The notes under the pieces: generated by a model
What the model was told of the DNA's origin: nothing
The model's input: only the letters and a program-made list of their open reading frames with translations
Database searches by the model: none
Made by a program: the position numbers and the translations under genes
Assembly (NCBI RefSeq): GCF_022647885.1
Contig: NZ_JALCLM010000001.1
Span: forward strand, 992,001 to 1,056,000
DNA from: Bifidobacterium sp.
GTDB lineage: Bacteria > Actinomycetota > Actinomycetes > Actinomycetales > Bifidobacteriaceae
Direction of reading: 5' to 3'
DNA length: 64,000 nucleotides
Shown here: positions 7,538 to 18,243 of the stretch, one piece after another
Numbering within the stretch: position 1 is the stretch's first letter
How the letters are laid out: each line of letters opens with the position of its first letter

Positions 7538-8817
7538 GGGTATATCTGTTCATAGCAGCTATTGCAGGAGGAGCCACCTGGTTGGTAACCCCGATTGTTC
7601 GCCATGTGGCGATCCGCATTGGTGCTGTTGGTCAGGTGCGCTCGCGAGATGTGCATACAGTGCCTACACCGCGGATGGGCGGTGTGGCCATGATGATTGG
7701 CTTTGCTGTCGCTTTGCTGTTTGCAAGCAAAGTCCCCTTTATTACAGGATTATTTGAGGCTAGTAATCAAGCCTGGGTGATACTGGGTGGGGCTGTGTTG
7801 ATTTGTTTGCTAGGTGTAGCTGACGATCTGTGGGATTTGGATTGGATGCTGAAACTCGGCGGGCAGCTACTCATTTCCGTTGTGGTTTCTTGGGGCGGCG
7901 TGCAGATTATTTCTTTGCCGTTGGGATCGCTGGTTACAGCATCTCCGAGTCTGTCCATGGCCATAACCGCATTCTTGATTGTCGCTTCTATTAATGCTGT
8001 GAACTTTGTAGATGGACTTGACGGGCTTGCCTCTGGCATTGTGGCTATTGGAGGCATCGCTTTTGCTATTTACTCATATATCATTGCTAGAACTTCGCCA
8101 AGTTATGCTTCAATGGCAACCCTAATTGATGTTGCATTGGTTGGTATCTGTGTGGGTTTCATCTTGCATAATTGGCATCCAGCAAAACTGTTTATGGGTG
8201 ATTCTGGTTCGATGCTTCTCGGCTATCTCATCACCTGTGCATCGATTATTATGACTGGCAGACTTGATCCAGTCTCGATTCATACCAGCATTTATCTCCC
8301 AGTGTTTATGCCGATTCTTCTGCCAATTTTAGTGCTGTTCCTGCCTGTTTTGGACATGTTACTTGCTGTGGTTCGCAGGGTGAGCCATGGGCAGTCACCA
8401 ATGCATCCAGACAGGATGCATCTACACCACCGTATGCTAAAAATTGGTCATTCAGTCCAATCGGCTGTACTGATTCTTTGGGGTTGGGCTGCGCTCATTG
8501 CTTTTGGCTCAATCATGATTCTTTTCTTTGAAGCTCAATATGTGGCTATAGGATTCGCTATTGCCTGTGTAGCTTTAACTATTGCAACCTTGTATCCCTA
8601 CTATCGCCGTCGTATCCCTGAGATACGTGCTGAGAATAAGGCGTTGGCTGCAGCTAAGCGGCGCGAACGTGCACATCGCGAAGAGCAGCAATCATTGACA
8701 CAGCCTGGGCAAGAACATCCTCAGGAGCCACTGCAAGAGGGGGAGCAGTCACACAAAGGCAATGACTCAATTGATGATGTAATAGAACCCAAAGAACACC
8801 AAGATCACAACGATTAG
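7534..8817 (+). CDS. WecA/TagO-like polyprenyl-phosphate N-acetylhexosamine-1-phosphate transferase
   Basis: Polytopic membrane enzyme of 427 residues in the MraY/WecA superfamily that moves GlcNAc-1-phosphate (or a related sugar phosphate) from its UDP form to a polyprenyl phosphate carrier, starting synthesis of a wall polysaccharide or teichoic-type polymer. Key motifs are VADDLWDLD (Asp-Asp for Mg2+), NAVNFVDGLDGLASG, FMGDSGS and HPDRMHLHH, the last two on cytoplasmic loops. The His motif and its place beside a tsaC-like gene favour the WecA branch over MraY. About 90 C-terminal residues form a charged cytoplasmic tail rich in Glu, Gln and His. It overlaps the preceding gene by 4 bases. 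Confidence 0.88.
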   Translation: MRVYLFIAAIAGGATWLVTPIVRHVAIRIGAVGQVRSRDVHTVPTPRMGGVAMMIGFAVALLFASKVPFITGLFEASNQAWVILGGAVLICLLGVADDLWDLDWMLKLGGQLLISVVVSWGGVQIISLPLGSLVTASPSLSMAITAFLIVASINAVNFVDGLDGLASGIVAIGGIAFAIYSYIIARTSPSYASMATLIDVALVGICVGFILHNWHPAKLFMGDSGSMLLGYLITCASIIMTGRLDPVSIHTSIYLPVFMPILLPILVLFLPVLDMLLAVVRRVSHGQSPMHPDRMHLHHRMLKIGHSVQSAVLILWGWAALIAFGSIMILFFEAQYVAIGFAIACVALTIATLYPYYRRRIPEIRAENKALAAAKRRERAHREEQQSLTQPGQEHPQEPLQEGEQSHKGNDSIDDVIEPKEHQDHND

Positions 8818-8843
8818 CAGTTGATACGTGGTTTGGTATCGAT

Positions 8844-8858
8844 GAATGTTGAACATTC
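8844..8858. promoter_or_regulatory. 15-bp palindrome upstream of guaB
   Basis: GAATGTT and AACATTC flank a single G, a perfect palindrome about 50 bases before the guaB ATG. Nearer the gene, TATAGA (8892-8897) lies 8 bases before the ATG, so guaB may be transcribed with almost no leader. The palindrome could be an operator or simply a short stem; no binding protein is known to me. Confidence 0.35.
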
Positions 8859-8896
8859 AGCCGGTGGCGTGTCGTCACGTCAATAACCGACTATAG

Positions 8897-10453
<1,557 letters not shown>

Positions 10454-10474
10454 TTGAAGATCTCATAATTGGTG

Positions 10475-10543
10475 AAAGTGTGCACCTGATGCATGCGACA
10501 CGTTCAGAATGACGTGGTCGACGTGCGCAGGTGCACACTTTTG
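10475..10543 (+). terminator. guaB terminator, member of the GTGTGCA stem-loop family
   Basis: Outer arms AAAGTGTGCACCTG (10475-10488) and CAGGTGCACACTTTT (10528-10542) pair over about 14 bp and end in TTTTG. The 40-nt interior is itself largely self-complementary (CGACACGT with ACGTGGTCG). Total 69 nt. Three other intergenic hairpins in the window share the outer arm core and length. Confidence 0.75.
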
Positions 10544-10707
10544 TATTCTGATGAGTTTGCTGGCTGCCACCAATATGGTCGTAGTCTGCGCTCAGGGGTA
10601 CGTTGAAGAGTTCGATAGACGGACAAGTCGCCAGATTTCCATGCGCACCGCAATGGTAGGTTTTGGCGACAGCAGATGTACAGGAACTATTGAAAGGTGT
10701 ACAAGAT

Positions 10708-11409
10708 ATGTCCAACACAGAAGATCTGACCCTCAGCACAGAGGACTCCAGACTTATTTGGATCGATTGTGAGATGACGGGTCTGGATATTTTCCATGAC
10801 GAGTTGTGTGAAGTATCAGTAGTTCCTACCGATTTCAACATGAAGGTTTTGGATTCTGGAATTGACTTAGTGATCAAGCCTTCCGATGAGTCGCTTGCAC
10901 AGATGAACGATTTCGTGCGTCATATGCACACCTCTTCAGGTCTTGTTGACGAGATGAAACAAGGATTAGCGCTTGCTGAGGCACAACGTCAGGTGATTGA
11001 ATATGTCACACCATTTCTCCCTAAGACAGGCAAAGCCCATCTCGCTGGTAATTCAGTTGGCTCAGATAAAAAGTTCCTAGACCGATTTATGCCAGATCTC
11101 ATGGCTAAGTTGCACTATCGGGTTATCGACGTCAGCACTCTCAAGGAGCTTTCACGCCGGTGGTACCCAGCGGTGTATAACAACAAACCCGCAAAACATG
11201 GCGGGCACCGTGCACTGGCGGACATTATCGAGTCCATTGATGAATTGCGCTACTATCGTGAGGCTTTCTTCGCACCTACGCCAGGGCCAGATAACAGTCG
11301 CTCTAAGGAGATTGCAGCTCAAGTGGAGTCAACTAGTTTGCTGCGCAGTTATGAGGAGCGAGGCGAAGCCGTTGAAAACGCTTCTACGCCAGAAAAACTT
11401 GATTACTAG
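10708..11409 (+). CDS. orn: oligoribonuclease
   Basis: 3'-5' exoribonuclease that degrades 2-5 nt RNA and pGpG to mononucleotides; essential in many actinobacteria. DEDDh family: [10 protein letters not shown] provides Asp-Glu of ExoI, the central [20 protein letters not shown] the ExoII Asp, and [17 protein letters not shown] the ExoIII His/Asp. At 233 residues it is slightly longer than the usual ~180-200 because of a C-terminal extension of about 35 residues, often seen in actinobacterial Orn. The ATG at 10708 has GAAAGGTG 8 bases upstream and is preferred to a TTG 15 codons earlier. The gene is monocistronic as far as can be seen, followed by an inverted repeat and a helicase gene. Confidence 0.93.
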   Translation: MSNTEDLTLSTEDSRLIWIDCEMTGLDIFHDELCEVSVVPTDFNMKVLDSGIDLVIKPSDESLAQMNDFVRHMHTSSGLVDEMKQGLALAEAQRQVIEYVTPFLPKTGKAHLAGNSVGSDKKFLDRFMPDLMAKLHYRVIDVSTLKELSRRWYPAVYNNKPAKHGGHRALADIIESIDELRYYREAFFAPTPGPDNSRSKEIAAQVESTSLLRSYEERGEAVENASTPEKLDY

Positions 11410-11415
11410 TTTTAC

Positions 11416-11500
11416 ATCCCTACACAAACGCGTTGTTCTGCGTTAGCGCGCTGCGCCATTCGGGGCTTTTGCAAATTTGCATATCCGTTTGTGTAGGGAT
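11416..11500. repeat. inverted pair of a 15-bp repeat (copy A, diverging arrangement)
   Basis: ATCCCTACACAAACG (11416-11430) and its exact complement CGTTTGTGTAGGGAT (11486-11500) enclose 55 bases containing the palindrome GCAAATTTGC (11471-11480). The same 15-16 bp unit ends the 115-bp elements at 50580 and 57040, but in opposite orientation there. It lies just before the PIF1-like helicase gene and could also form a long hairpin in its leader RNA. Confidence 0.7.
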
Positions 11501-11508
11501 TCAACAGT

Positions 11509-12945
11509 ATGTACGTCACTCGTGGCACGATGAGGGGCATGCGGCAATCAGATGCGTTGACCATTCTCAGGGCGGGGGCTAATGTCTTCCTCACCGGTGC
11601 TCCTGGTGCTGGGAAAACCTATGTGCTAAATGATTTCATCCGTGGTGCGAGAAGCTCTGGCGCTGCAGTGGCAGTTACAGCTTCCACAGGCATCGCATCA
11701 ACGCATATCAACGGGCAAACAATCCATTCGTGGAGTGGCCTCGGCGTTGCCACCTGTCTCAGTGAACAGTTGCTCAAGCGCATACGAACTCGGCGTAAGC
11801 GTCAGATTTCATCAACGGATATCCTCATTATCGATGAGGTGTCAATGATGCATGCGTGGCTTTTTGACATGGTTGATGAAGTGTGTCGAACCATACGCCA
11901 TAGCCCCGAGCCATTCGGCGGACTACAAGTAGTGCTCTCTGGAGATTTTTTTCAACTTCCACCTGTCAGTCGTTCTGGTCGTAATACTGAGATGATGATG
12001 CCCAGTGAAGAGTTTGAGCGTTCTCGTGAGTTATATGTGCAAGCAGGAAAAGACCCTGAAGGTTTCATTACTGAATCACTCGTATGGGATGCATTGAATC
12101 CTATAACGTGCTATCTCACTGAGCAGCATCGTCAAGATGATGGGCAATTGCTAACTGTACTTACCGATATCCGAGATGGGTATGTAAGCCAAGAAGACCA
12201 TGATGTTCTGGCATCTCGCTTAGGAAAAGTTCCTGCACCTGGTGAAGTCTCGGTCAATTTGTTCCCAGTAAACAAGCAAGCTGATAGTCTCAATGATCTC
12301 CGTCTCGCACAGATATCAGATACACCTCATGAATATCACGCTGAGTCAGCCGGTTCGGCGCAATTGGTCGAACGCTTGAAAAAAAATATGCTTGCACCAG
12401 AGCAGTTGGTATTAAAAACAGGCGCTGCAGTTATGGCACTTCGCAACGATCAAGACCATCAGTTTGTTAATGGCTCTATAGGAACTGTTCGTGGCTTTGT
12501 CCAAGAGAATAAAGGCGGATGGCCAATCGTTGAATTCGACAATGGCAATATTGTGACGATGAAACCAGCGGCTTGGGAAATGATGGATGGCGATCAAGTC
12601 CTCGCTTCGGTGAATCAAGTTCCGCTGCGGTGCGCATGGGCGATTACGATCCATAAGTCGCAGGGAATGACACTCGATCGCGCAGTTATGGATTTGAGAA
12701 GAACCTTTGCCCCAGGAATGGGATATGTAGCGCTGTCACGTGTGGAGGCACTAGGCGGGCTATACCTTCGAGGAATCAATGAACGCGCCTTCTTAGTGTC
12801 CCCTGATGCCGTGTTATTAGACTCACAGCTACGCGAGGACTCGAAAGCTGCCTCTGCAAGGTTAGCTGCTGAAGGAAGCACATCATTCAACAAAGTAGCT
12901 CTCAATCAAGAAGAAGACGAATTCACTCAAGGTGATCTGTTCTAA
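11509..12945 (+). CDS. PIF1-like SF1B DNA helicase
   Basis: A 478-residue ATP-dependent helicase. In order: Walker A TGAPGAGKT near residue 30, STGIASTHINGQTIHSWSG (motif Ia), Walker B ILIIDEVSM near 105, SGDFFQLPPV (motif III), LTEQHRQDD (motif IV), and CAWAITIHKSQGMTLDRAV with YVALSRV (motifs V and VI) near 375-415. This is the PIF1/RecD2-like pattern; PIF1-family enzymes unwind 5'-3' and act on stalled forks, R-loops or G-quadruplexes. The C-terminal 50 residues are unconserved and acidic. The start is uncertain: ATGs at 11509, 11530 and 11539 share the frame and none has a well-spaced SD. Directly upstream is the inverted repeat copy A. Confidence 0.85.
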   Translation: MYVTRGTMRGMRQSDALTILRAGANVFLTGAPGAGKTYVLNDFIRGARSSGAAVAVTASTGIASTHINGQTIHSWSGLGVATCLSEQLLKRIRTRRKRQISSTDILIIDEVSMMHAWLFDMVDEVCRTIRHSPEPFGGLQVVLSGDFFQLPPVSRSGRNTEMMMPSEEFERSRELYVQAGKDPEGFITESLVWDALNPITCYLTEQHRQDDGQLLTVLTDIRDGYVSQEDHDVLASRLGKVPAPGEVSVNLFPVNKQADSLNDLRLAQISDTPHEYHAESAGSAQLVERLKKNMLAPEQLVLKTGAAVMALRNDQDHQFVNGSIGTVRGFVQENKGGWPIVEFDNGNIVTMKPAAWEMMDGDQVLASVNQVPLRCAWAITIHKSQGMTLDRAVMDLRRTFAPGMGYVALSRVEALGGLYLRGINERAFLVSPDAVLLDSQLREDSKAASARLAAEGSTSFNKVALNQEEDEFTQGDLF

Positions 12946-13046
12946 GGTCGAGATTCAGGCTGAACATACTGTCAATCAGAGATTGTGTGCAGCAGATTGA
13001 CATATACACACGGCGTTGTCCTTTTGACTGAATAATCTTGGGAGCC

Positions 13047-14888
13047 ATGACTGCCAAAGCTTTGCATATGTCCACGCTGTTCTTACGAACACTGCGTGAG
13101 GATCCAGCTGATGCCGATGTTGATTCCGCCAGACTTCTTCAACGAGCTGGATACATCAGAAAAACCGCCCCAGGTATCTTTACTTGGCTCCCGCTAGGAC
13201 TGCGTGTACTCAATAAGGTCGAAACCATTATTCGTGAGGAAATCAACAGCTTCGGCGCGCAGGAAGTGCATTTCCCATCACTGTTACCTAAAGATCCATA
13301 TGAGCGCACACATCGTTGGGAAGAATATGGCGACAATATCTTCCGCCTTAAAGATCGTCATGGTGCTGATTACCTTCTTGCCCCAACGCATGAGGAAATG
13401 TTCACTTTATTGGTTAAAGATATGTATTCCTCATACAAGGACTTACCGCTGACGCTGTACCAGATTCAGACCAAGTATCGTGATGAATTCCGCCCTCGTG
13501 CAGGGCTGGTTCGTGGGCGAGGGTTTGTGATGAAAGATGCCTACTCTTTCACAGTTGATGCAGACGGATTAAAATCAGCGTACCAAGATGAGCGTGATGC
13601 TTACGAGCGTATTTTCAAACGTCTGGGTGTGCAGTATGTGATTGTGCACGCTGTTTCTGGGCCGATGGGTGGTTCAGAGTCTGAAGAGTTCTTAGCTCCT
13701 CTTGCAATTGGCGAAGACACTTTTGCACTTGCTCCCTCTGGCAAAGCGTGGAATGTTGAGGCACTTACCACACCATCCGTGCCAGATGTCGATTATTCAG
13801 ACGTCCCACCTATGGTTCAACTGCATACACCCGACTCAACGACGATTGAAAGTCTGGTCGATCAGGCAAATGCCCTGCATCCCAAAGCTGACGGCAGCGA
13901 GTGGACTGCCGCAGACACGCTGAAGAATCTTATCGTCACAGTGAAGCATCCCGCAGATACTGAGCATAAGCAGCCTTGGCGTGAGTTAGTTGCTATTGCA
14001 CTTCCTGGCGATCGTCAGGTCGATATGAAACGTATCGAAGCCCAATTCGCTCCGGCTGAGGTTGAGGAAGCGACACCCGAGGACTTGGCCAGTCATCCTG
14101 AGCTGGTTAAGGGTTATATCGGGCCGAATGTGCTTGGCCCGCAGGCAGAGGCTGCCAAGATTGAGCATCCTATACGATACTTCGTCGATGCGCATGTGGC
14201 ACGTGGTAGTGCTTGGATAACCGGTGCGGATGTTGAGGGTGAGCACCTCTTCAACGCGGTGTACACCAGAGATTTCGGCTGCTCGGAGCGCATAGAAGCA
14301 GTGGAAGTCCGCCACGGAGACACGAGTCCAGATGGTTCCGGCCCACTGAGTTTTGAGCGCGGTGTAGAAATCGGTCAGGTATTCCAGCTTGGTCTGAAAT
14401 ACTCTAAAGCTCTTGATCTGAAAGTTCTCGATCAGAATGGCAAAACGGTGCCAGTATGGATGGGCAGCTACGGTATTGGCGTATCCCGTGTACTGGCTTG
14501 CATTGCTGAATTCCATCATGACGACAAGGGATTGGACTGGCCTGTTGCAGTGGCCCCAGCACAAGTGCATGTGATGGCTACTGGCAAAGATCCGAAGGCA
14601 TTCGAAGCTGCGAACCAGCTGGTCTCTCAGCTTGAACAGCACAACGTTGAGGTAATTTATGATGACCGCCTCAAAGTGTCACCTGGAGTGAAATTTAAGG
14701 ATGCTGAGTTAATCGGTGTTCCGTTGATTGCTGTAGCGGGAAGAGACACGGTGAATAATGGCACCATCGAGATTCGTCGTCGTGATGGTTCTCAAAGCGA
14801 AGCGGTACCTGTAAATAACGCTGCTGACGCGGTGTTGAGACGGCTCAATGCGCTATATGCAGAAGACGCAGTACAAGAGCCTGCGTGA
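13047..14888 (+). CDS. proS: prolyl-tRNA synthetase
   Basis: Charges tRNA-Pro with proline. Class II synthetase of bacterial type, 613 residues. Motif 1 lies in TWLPLGLRVLNKVE, motif 2 in DEFRPRAGLVRGRGFVMKDA near residue 155, and motif 3 in MGSYGIGVSRVL near 475. Between motifs 2 and 3 is an insertion of about 190 residues (roughly 230-420), the INS editing domain that clears mischarged Ala-tRNA-Pro. The anticodon-binding domain fills the C-terminus. The ATG at 13047 follows GGGAG by only two bases; an ATG at 13068 is the alternative. A long hairpin follows the stop. Confidence 0.96.
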   Translation: MTAKALHMSTLFLRTLREDPADADVDSARLLQRAGYIRKTAPGIFTWLPLGLRVLNKVETIIREEINSFGAQEVHFPSLLPKDPYERTHRWEEYGDNIFRLKDRHGADYLLAPTHEEMFTLLVKDMYSSYKDLPLTLYQIQTKYRDEFRPRAGLVRGRGFVMKDAYSFTVDADGLKSAYQDERDAYERIFKRLGVQYVIVHAVSGPMGGSESEEFLAPLAIGEDTFALAPSGKAWNVEALTTPSVPDVDYSDVPPMVQLHTPDSTTIESLVDQANALHPKADGSEWTAADTLKNLIVTVKHPADTEHKQPWRELVAIALPGDRQVDMKRIEAQFAPAEVEEATPEDLASHPELVKGYIGPNVLGPQAEAAKIEHPIRYFVDAHVARGSAWITGADVEGEHLFNAVYTRDFGCSERIEAVEVRHGDTSPDGSGPLSFERGVEIGQVFQLGLKYSKALDLKVLDQNGKTVPVWMGSYGIGVSRVLACIAEFHHDDKGLDWPVAVAPAQVHVMATGKDPKAFEAANQLVSQLEQHNVEVIYDDRLKVSPGVKFKDAELIGVPLIAVAGRDTVNNGTIEIRRRDGSQSEAVPVNNAADAVLRRLNALYAEDAVQEPA

Positions 14889-15315
14889 TGAGAAGTTATA
14901 TCTAGCGGTATATCTAGCTAGGCTGAAACTCAACAGTTAAGCATGATAGCGAGTGCAGCTATCGTGCTTAACTGTTGTTAAACGCATTTGCTGACAGTGA
15001 TTTCGAATATGCATGTGAAACCGTGCAGTGAGGCACAACTTCACATGTATTATCACATTTGGAACGTTGCTGCATCCCTGAAGCGCTGGGGATGATTCTT
15101 TGTGAGAACACTATTGTGGATACTTCCACCTTTGACCACAATGCCCAGTGGATAGGTCTCTGACACTGACAAAGCCCGAGAATATTACCTACCGTCGGAA
15201 TTGATCAAGGGTACATCAAGTATGTGGCTCGAATTCTGCTTGGATTCGTTATGTACTGTCCAAGAAGTGACAGGATACGATTCGGACGGTCCACATCGTT
15301 GGTGAGGAGAGAACC
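14889..15315. other. 427-bp intergenic region between proS and the SSB gene
   Basis: No gene seen. It contains a direct repeat of TATATCTAGC shortly after proS, the terminator-like hairpin 14931-14977, a second nested stem at 15009-15050 (CATGTGAA/TTCACATG around GTGC/GCAC), and a small stem CTTGGA/TCCAAG (15239-15264) just before the SSB gene, probably in its leader. Confidence 0.5.
14931..14977 (+). terminator. long hairpin after proS
   Basis: CAACAGTTAAGCA-GATAGC and GCTATC-TGCTTAACTGTTG form a stem of about 20 bp with a single mismatch and a 7-nt loop. There is no clear T tract, so it may act as an RNA 3'-end stabiliser or a Rho-assisted terminator. Confidence 0.55.
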
Positions 15316-15855
15316 GTGGGCGTTCAACAAGGACTCGTTACTGTTACTGGATATGTAGCCAAGGAACCGCGAAGAATCGGTGACCTCGACCGCACTCCAC
15401 TATGCGTATTGCGATTGGCTTCAACACGTTCGTATTTTGATGCAAAGACACAGCGTTGGAAAGACTTTCCTACGCTGTGGATTACGGTGAAAACCTACCG
15501 GTCACTGGCAAATAACATCATGACTTCGGTGCATAAAGGAGACCCAATAATTGTCGTCGGCTTACTAAGTGTGGACGAGTGGAAAAAAGATGGCCGTTCT
15601 CAGTTCGCATTAGTGATTGAAGCTAGCGCAGTTGGTCACGATTTGGGCCTTGGTTCCACCCAATTCTCCAAGCGCAGCACGGGACAAGAAATGACAGCTC
15701 AGCCTGTTACCGCTCCATCACCTGCATCTTCATCAAGTTTGTCTCATCAAGAGACAATACCTAGTCATCAGTTTGGTGATGGTGATATCTGCACAGTTCA
15801 GAGCAATGTGGTAGACGACGGTTGCACTGTGGGTGATTTCGAAGAGATGTTCTGA
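15316..15855 (+). CDS. single-stranded DNA-binding protein (SSB family)
   Basis: An OB-fold protein of 179 residues. The first 110 residues (LVTVTGYVAKEPRR, FPTLWITVKTYRSLANNI, KGDPIIVVGLL) match bacterial SSB, which coats ssDNA as a tetramer in replication and repair. The rest is a low-complexity Ser/Thr/Gln-rich linker ending in the acidic-hydrophobic tip DFEEMF, comparable with the protein-docking tail of SSB. It is not beside rpsF/rpsR and has an atypical sequence, so it may be a second SSB rather than the essential replicative one. GTG start with GAGGAG 6 bases upstream. It stands alone. Confidence 0.85.
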   Translation: MGVQQGLVTVTGYVAKEPRRIGDLDRTPLCVLRLASTRSYFDAKTQRWKDFPTLWITVKTYRSLANNIMTSVHKGDPIIVVGLLSVDEWKKDGRSQFALVIEASAVGHDLGLGSTQFSKRSTGQEMTAQPVTAPSPASSSSLSHQETIPSHQFGDGDICTVQSNVVDDGCTVGDFEEMF

Positions 15856-15888
15856 CAAGTCAACTGAAGTCCGCTCAAACAACACCAA

Positions 15889-15947
15889 GAGGTACCTCGT
15901 TTCATGTAGATGAGCACGTGCTCAGTACTAGTCAAACGAGATACCTC
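15889..15947. terminator. two-tier palindrome between the convergent SSB and M13 peptidase genes
   Basis: Outer arms GAGGTACCTCGTTT (15889-15902) and AAACGAGATACCTC (15934-15947) pair with one mismatch. The perfect 14-bp palindrome TGAGCACGTGCTCA (15911-15924) sits inside. The convergent position suggests a bidirectional terminator, although T tracts are weak. Confidence 0.6.
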
Positions 15948-15975
15948 ATGGCTTTTACTGCGATGACAGTGTTGT

Positions 15976-18057
15976 TTACCAGATTCGGACTCTGGAATCA
16001 GGCGCTAGCCACATATCGTCGCCATCCTTCACGCAGAAGGCTTCATGGAATAAATCCACGTTACGAACAATGCCGTTGGTCCTGAACTCTGCAGGGGAGT
16101 GAGGGTCAATTTGTAAATACTGTTCAGCAAGCTGGTCGCGAAGTTTAGTTCTCCAAATCGATGCATATGCGATGAAGAAACGCTGTACTCCAGTGAATCC
16201 TTCAATTTCAGGAGTCTGCATCAATGAGCTTCGTATACCTTCTACGCTCCCATCCTTGCTGCGTCCCGCAGCTGTATCTAGTGCAAATGCATAGGCCTTA
16301 AGTGAGATGTTTACGCCGCCAAGATCACCGATGTTCTCACCGATAGTTAAAGCGCCGTTAACATGTGGAGCTTCAGATGGTTGGTCAGCATACAGCTCAG
16401 CTAACTGCGCTGGCACAAAAGAGTTGTATTGATCAATCAGAGCTGTGGTACGTTGCTCAAAGTTCTTACGATCTTGGGCAGTCCACCAATCATTCAAACG
16501 CCCAGAACCGTCATATTTGCTGCCCTGATCGTCGAATCCGTGACCGATTTCATGCCCGATCACAGCTCCGATTCCTCCGTAATTTGCGGCATCGTCAGCG
16601 TCAGGGTCAAAGAAGGGTGGCTGCAAAATGGCAGCTGGGAATACGATAACATTCATAGTCGGTTCGTAGTATGCGTTCACCGTCTGCGGGTTCATTAGCC
16701 ATTCGTCTTTATCGACTTGTTGGCCAACCTTGCTGATTTGATAGGCAGTTTCGTAGGTTTGCGCAGCGTGGATATTCTCGCAGAGGCTAGCTTCGGACCT
16801 CACATCAAGAGCCGTGTAATCTCTCCAATGGTTGGTGTAACCAATTTTTGGCGAGAAGTGATTCAATTTATCTAACGCTTTTTCTTTGGTTGCTGTTCCC
16901 AACCAATCACTAGATTGAATCGATACTCGGTAGGCATCAATTAAGTTACCTACGAGTTCCTCCATACGTTGTTTACTGGATTCGGGGAAGTGTCTATTGA
17001 CATAAACTTTGCCAACGTCTTCACCACAAATACCGTTAACAAGCATCACTCCACGCTTCCAACGAGCGCGCATTTCGGTTGTGCCTGAAAGTACCTTGCC
17101 ATAGAAGTCAAAGCGAGCTTGTTCAAATTCGTGGCTGAGATACCCTGCCCAAGAAATTAATGTGTGAACGCGTGCCCAAAGTTGAAGATCGCTCAATTCA
17201 GCTTCAGCCCAGACGGTATCTAATCCGCTGAGGAAGCTCGGTTCATGAACAATGGTACGGGATAATGTTTTTTTGAAGTCCAGAGGCATGACCTGTGCTG
17301 TAGGCGTTGTAGCGTAGGACTGTTGCCATGCATCGGCCCAAGCAGCGATGTTGAGATGGCTCAGCGCCGACTGTAAAGCGTCGAAATCGGTGGGGTTATA
17401 GGTTTTATCTTGGTCACGGGTTTCTACAACATCCCAATGATGTGAGGCGATGCGTTGCTCAAGTTCGAGTAGTCGAGTCGCCTGTGTATTGGCGTCATCC
17501 ATATCGGATGCATACTTGGCCAGCATGAGAAGCTTAGCAACCATGATTTGGTACGCATCGCGAATCGTGGCGTAACGATCCTCGCGGTAATACGCTTCAT
17601 CAGGTAGACCGAGACCACCTTGCTCAATGTGCACGATATTGCGCTCTGGTTCTCCTGGGTCTCCGTATATACCGATACCAAGCAGGTCTGGTCCGCCTAG
17701 TGGATTGAGTGCACCGAGTGCTGTAATGAGCTCATTCTTGTCATGAGTTTGGTCAAGAGCATCGAGATCTGCACGAATGCCTTCAATACCCGCCTCTTCA
17801 ATGGCTTCAGTATCCAAAAAACTGGTGTACAGAGCACTTGACTTAGCCGCTGGTGTTGCAGCATCCTCAAGAATGTCACGGATTTGAGTCTCAGCATCGT
17901 CGGCAAGTTTGTCGAAGGAGCCAAATCGTGAACGGTCATCTGGTAACGAATACGTGTCAATCCAAGGTCCATTCACGTAACGGAAGAGGTCTTGCTGCGG
18001 CCGAATTACTGATGAAAATGATGTGGGATCAATGCCCGATTTCAATACTTTGCTCAT
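15976..18057 (-). CDS. pepO: M13 (neprilysin/PepO-type) endopeptidase
   Basis: Zinc metallo-oligopeptidase of 693 residues with no signal peptide or membrane segment, hence cytosolic; such enzymes degrade peptides up to about 30 residues. The catalytic motif is VIGHEIGHGFDDQGS (HExxH) near residue 500, the third zinc ligand lies in GENIGDLGG (ExxxD) about 60 residues on, and NAYYEP is the substrate-binding Asn-Ala-Tyr motif of M13. Length is typical. The ATG at 18057 is used. It converges on the SSB gene across a palindromic terminator and is divergent from map. Confidence 0.93.
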   Translation of the reverse strand: MSKVLKSGIDPTSFSSVIRPQQDLFRYVNGPWIDTYSLPDDRSRFGSFDKLADDAETQIRDILEDAATPAAKSSALYTSFLDTEAIEEAGIEGIRADLDALDQTHDKNELITALGALNPLGGPDLLGIGIYGDPGEPERNIVHIEQGGLGLPDEAYYREDRYATIRDAYQIMVAKLLMLAKYASDMDDANTQATRLLELEQRIASHHWDVVETRDQDKTYNPTDFDALQSALSHLNIAAWADAWQQSYATTPTAQVMPLDFKKTLSRTIVHEPSFLSGLDTVWAEAELSDLQLWARVHTLISWAGYLSHEFEQARFDFYGKVLSGTTEMRARWKRGVMLVNGICGEDVGKVYVNRHFPESSKQRMEELVGNLIDAYRVSIQSSDWLGTATKEKALDKLNHFSPKIGYTNHWRDYTALDVRSEASLCENIHAAQTYETAYQISKVGQQVDKDEWLMNPQTVNAYYEPTMNVIVFPAAILQPPFFDPDADDAANYGGIGAVIGHEIGHGFDDQGSKYDGSGRLNDWWTAQDRKNFEQRTTALIDQYNSFVPAQLAELYADQPSEAPHVNGALTIGENIGDLGGVNISLKAYAFALDTAAGRSKDGSVEGIRSSLMQTPEIEGFTGVQRFFIAYASIWRTKLRDQLAEQYLQIDPHSPAEFRTNGIVRNVDLFHEAFCVKDGDDMWLAPDSRVRIW

Positions 18058-18243
18058 AAGTACAGCCTAATGACGTTTCTTGACAACGTTATGCGCTGTC
18101 ACTGAACAATACTTCACGGCTAAGAGTCCTTATATGCCTTGATATACCTTGTCTGAGGGGAATCTTTGTTATTGCGGGTTTGCCCTGTAACGCCTTAGCA
18201 GTAGGGTGGTGGATAACCAAACAAGGTAGAAAGAAACAATCAA

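Noticed and set aside
13986..14642. 218-codon minus-strand ORF inside proS
   Set aside because: Exact antisense of conserved ProS coding sequence, with no SD and a composition dictated by the other frame; a shadow ORF.
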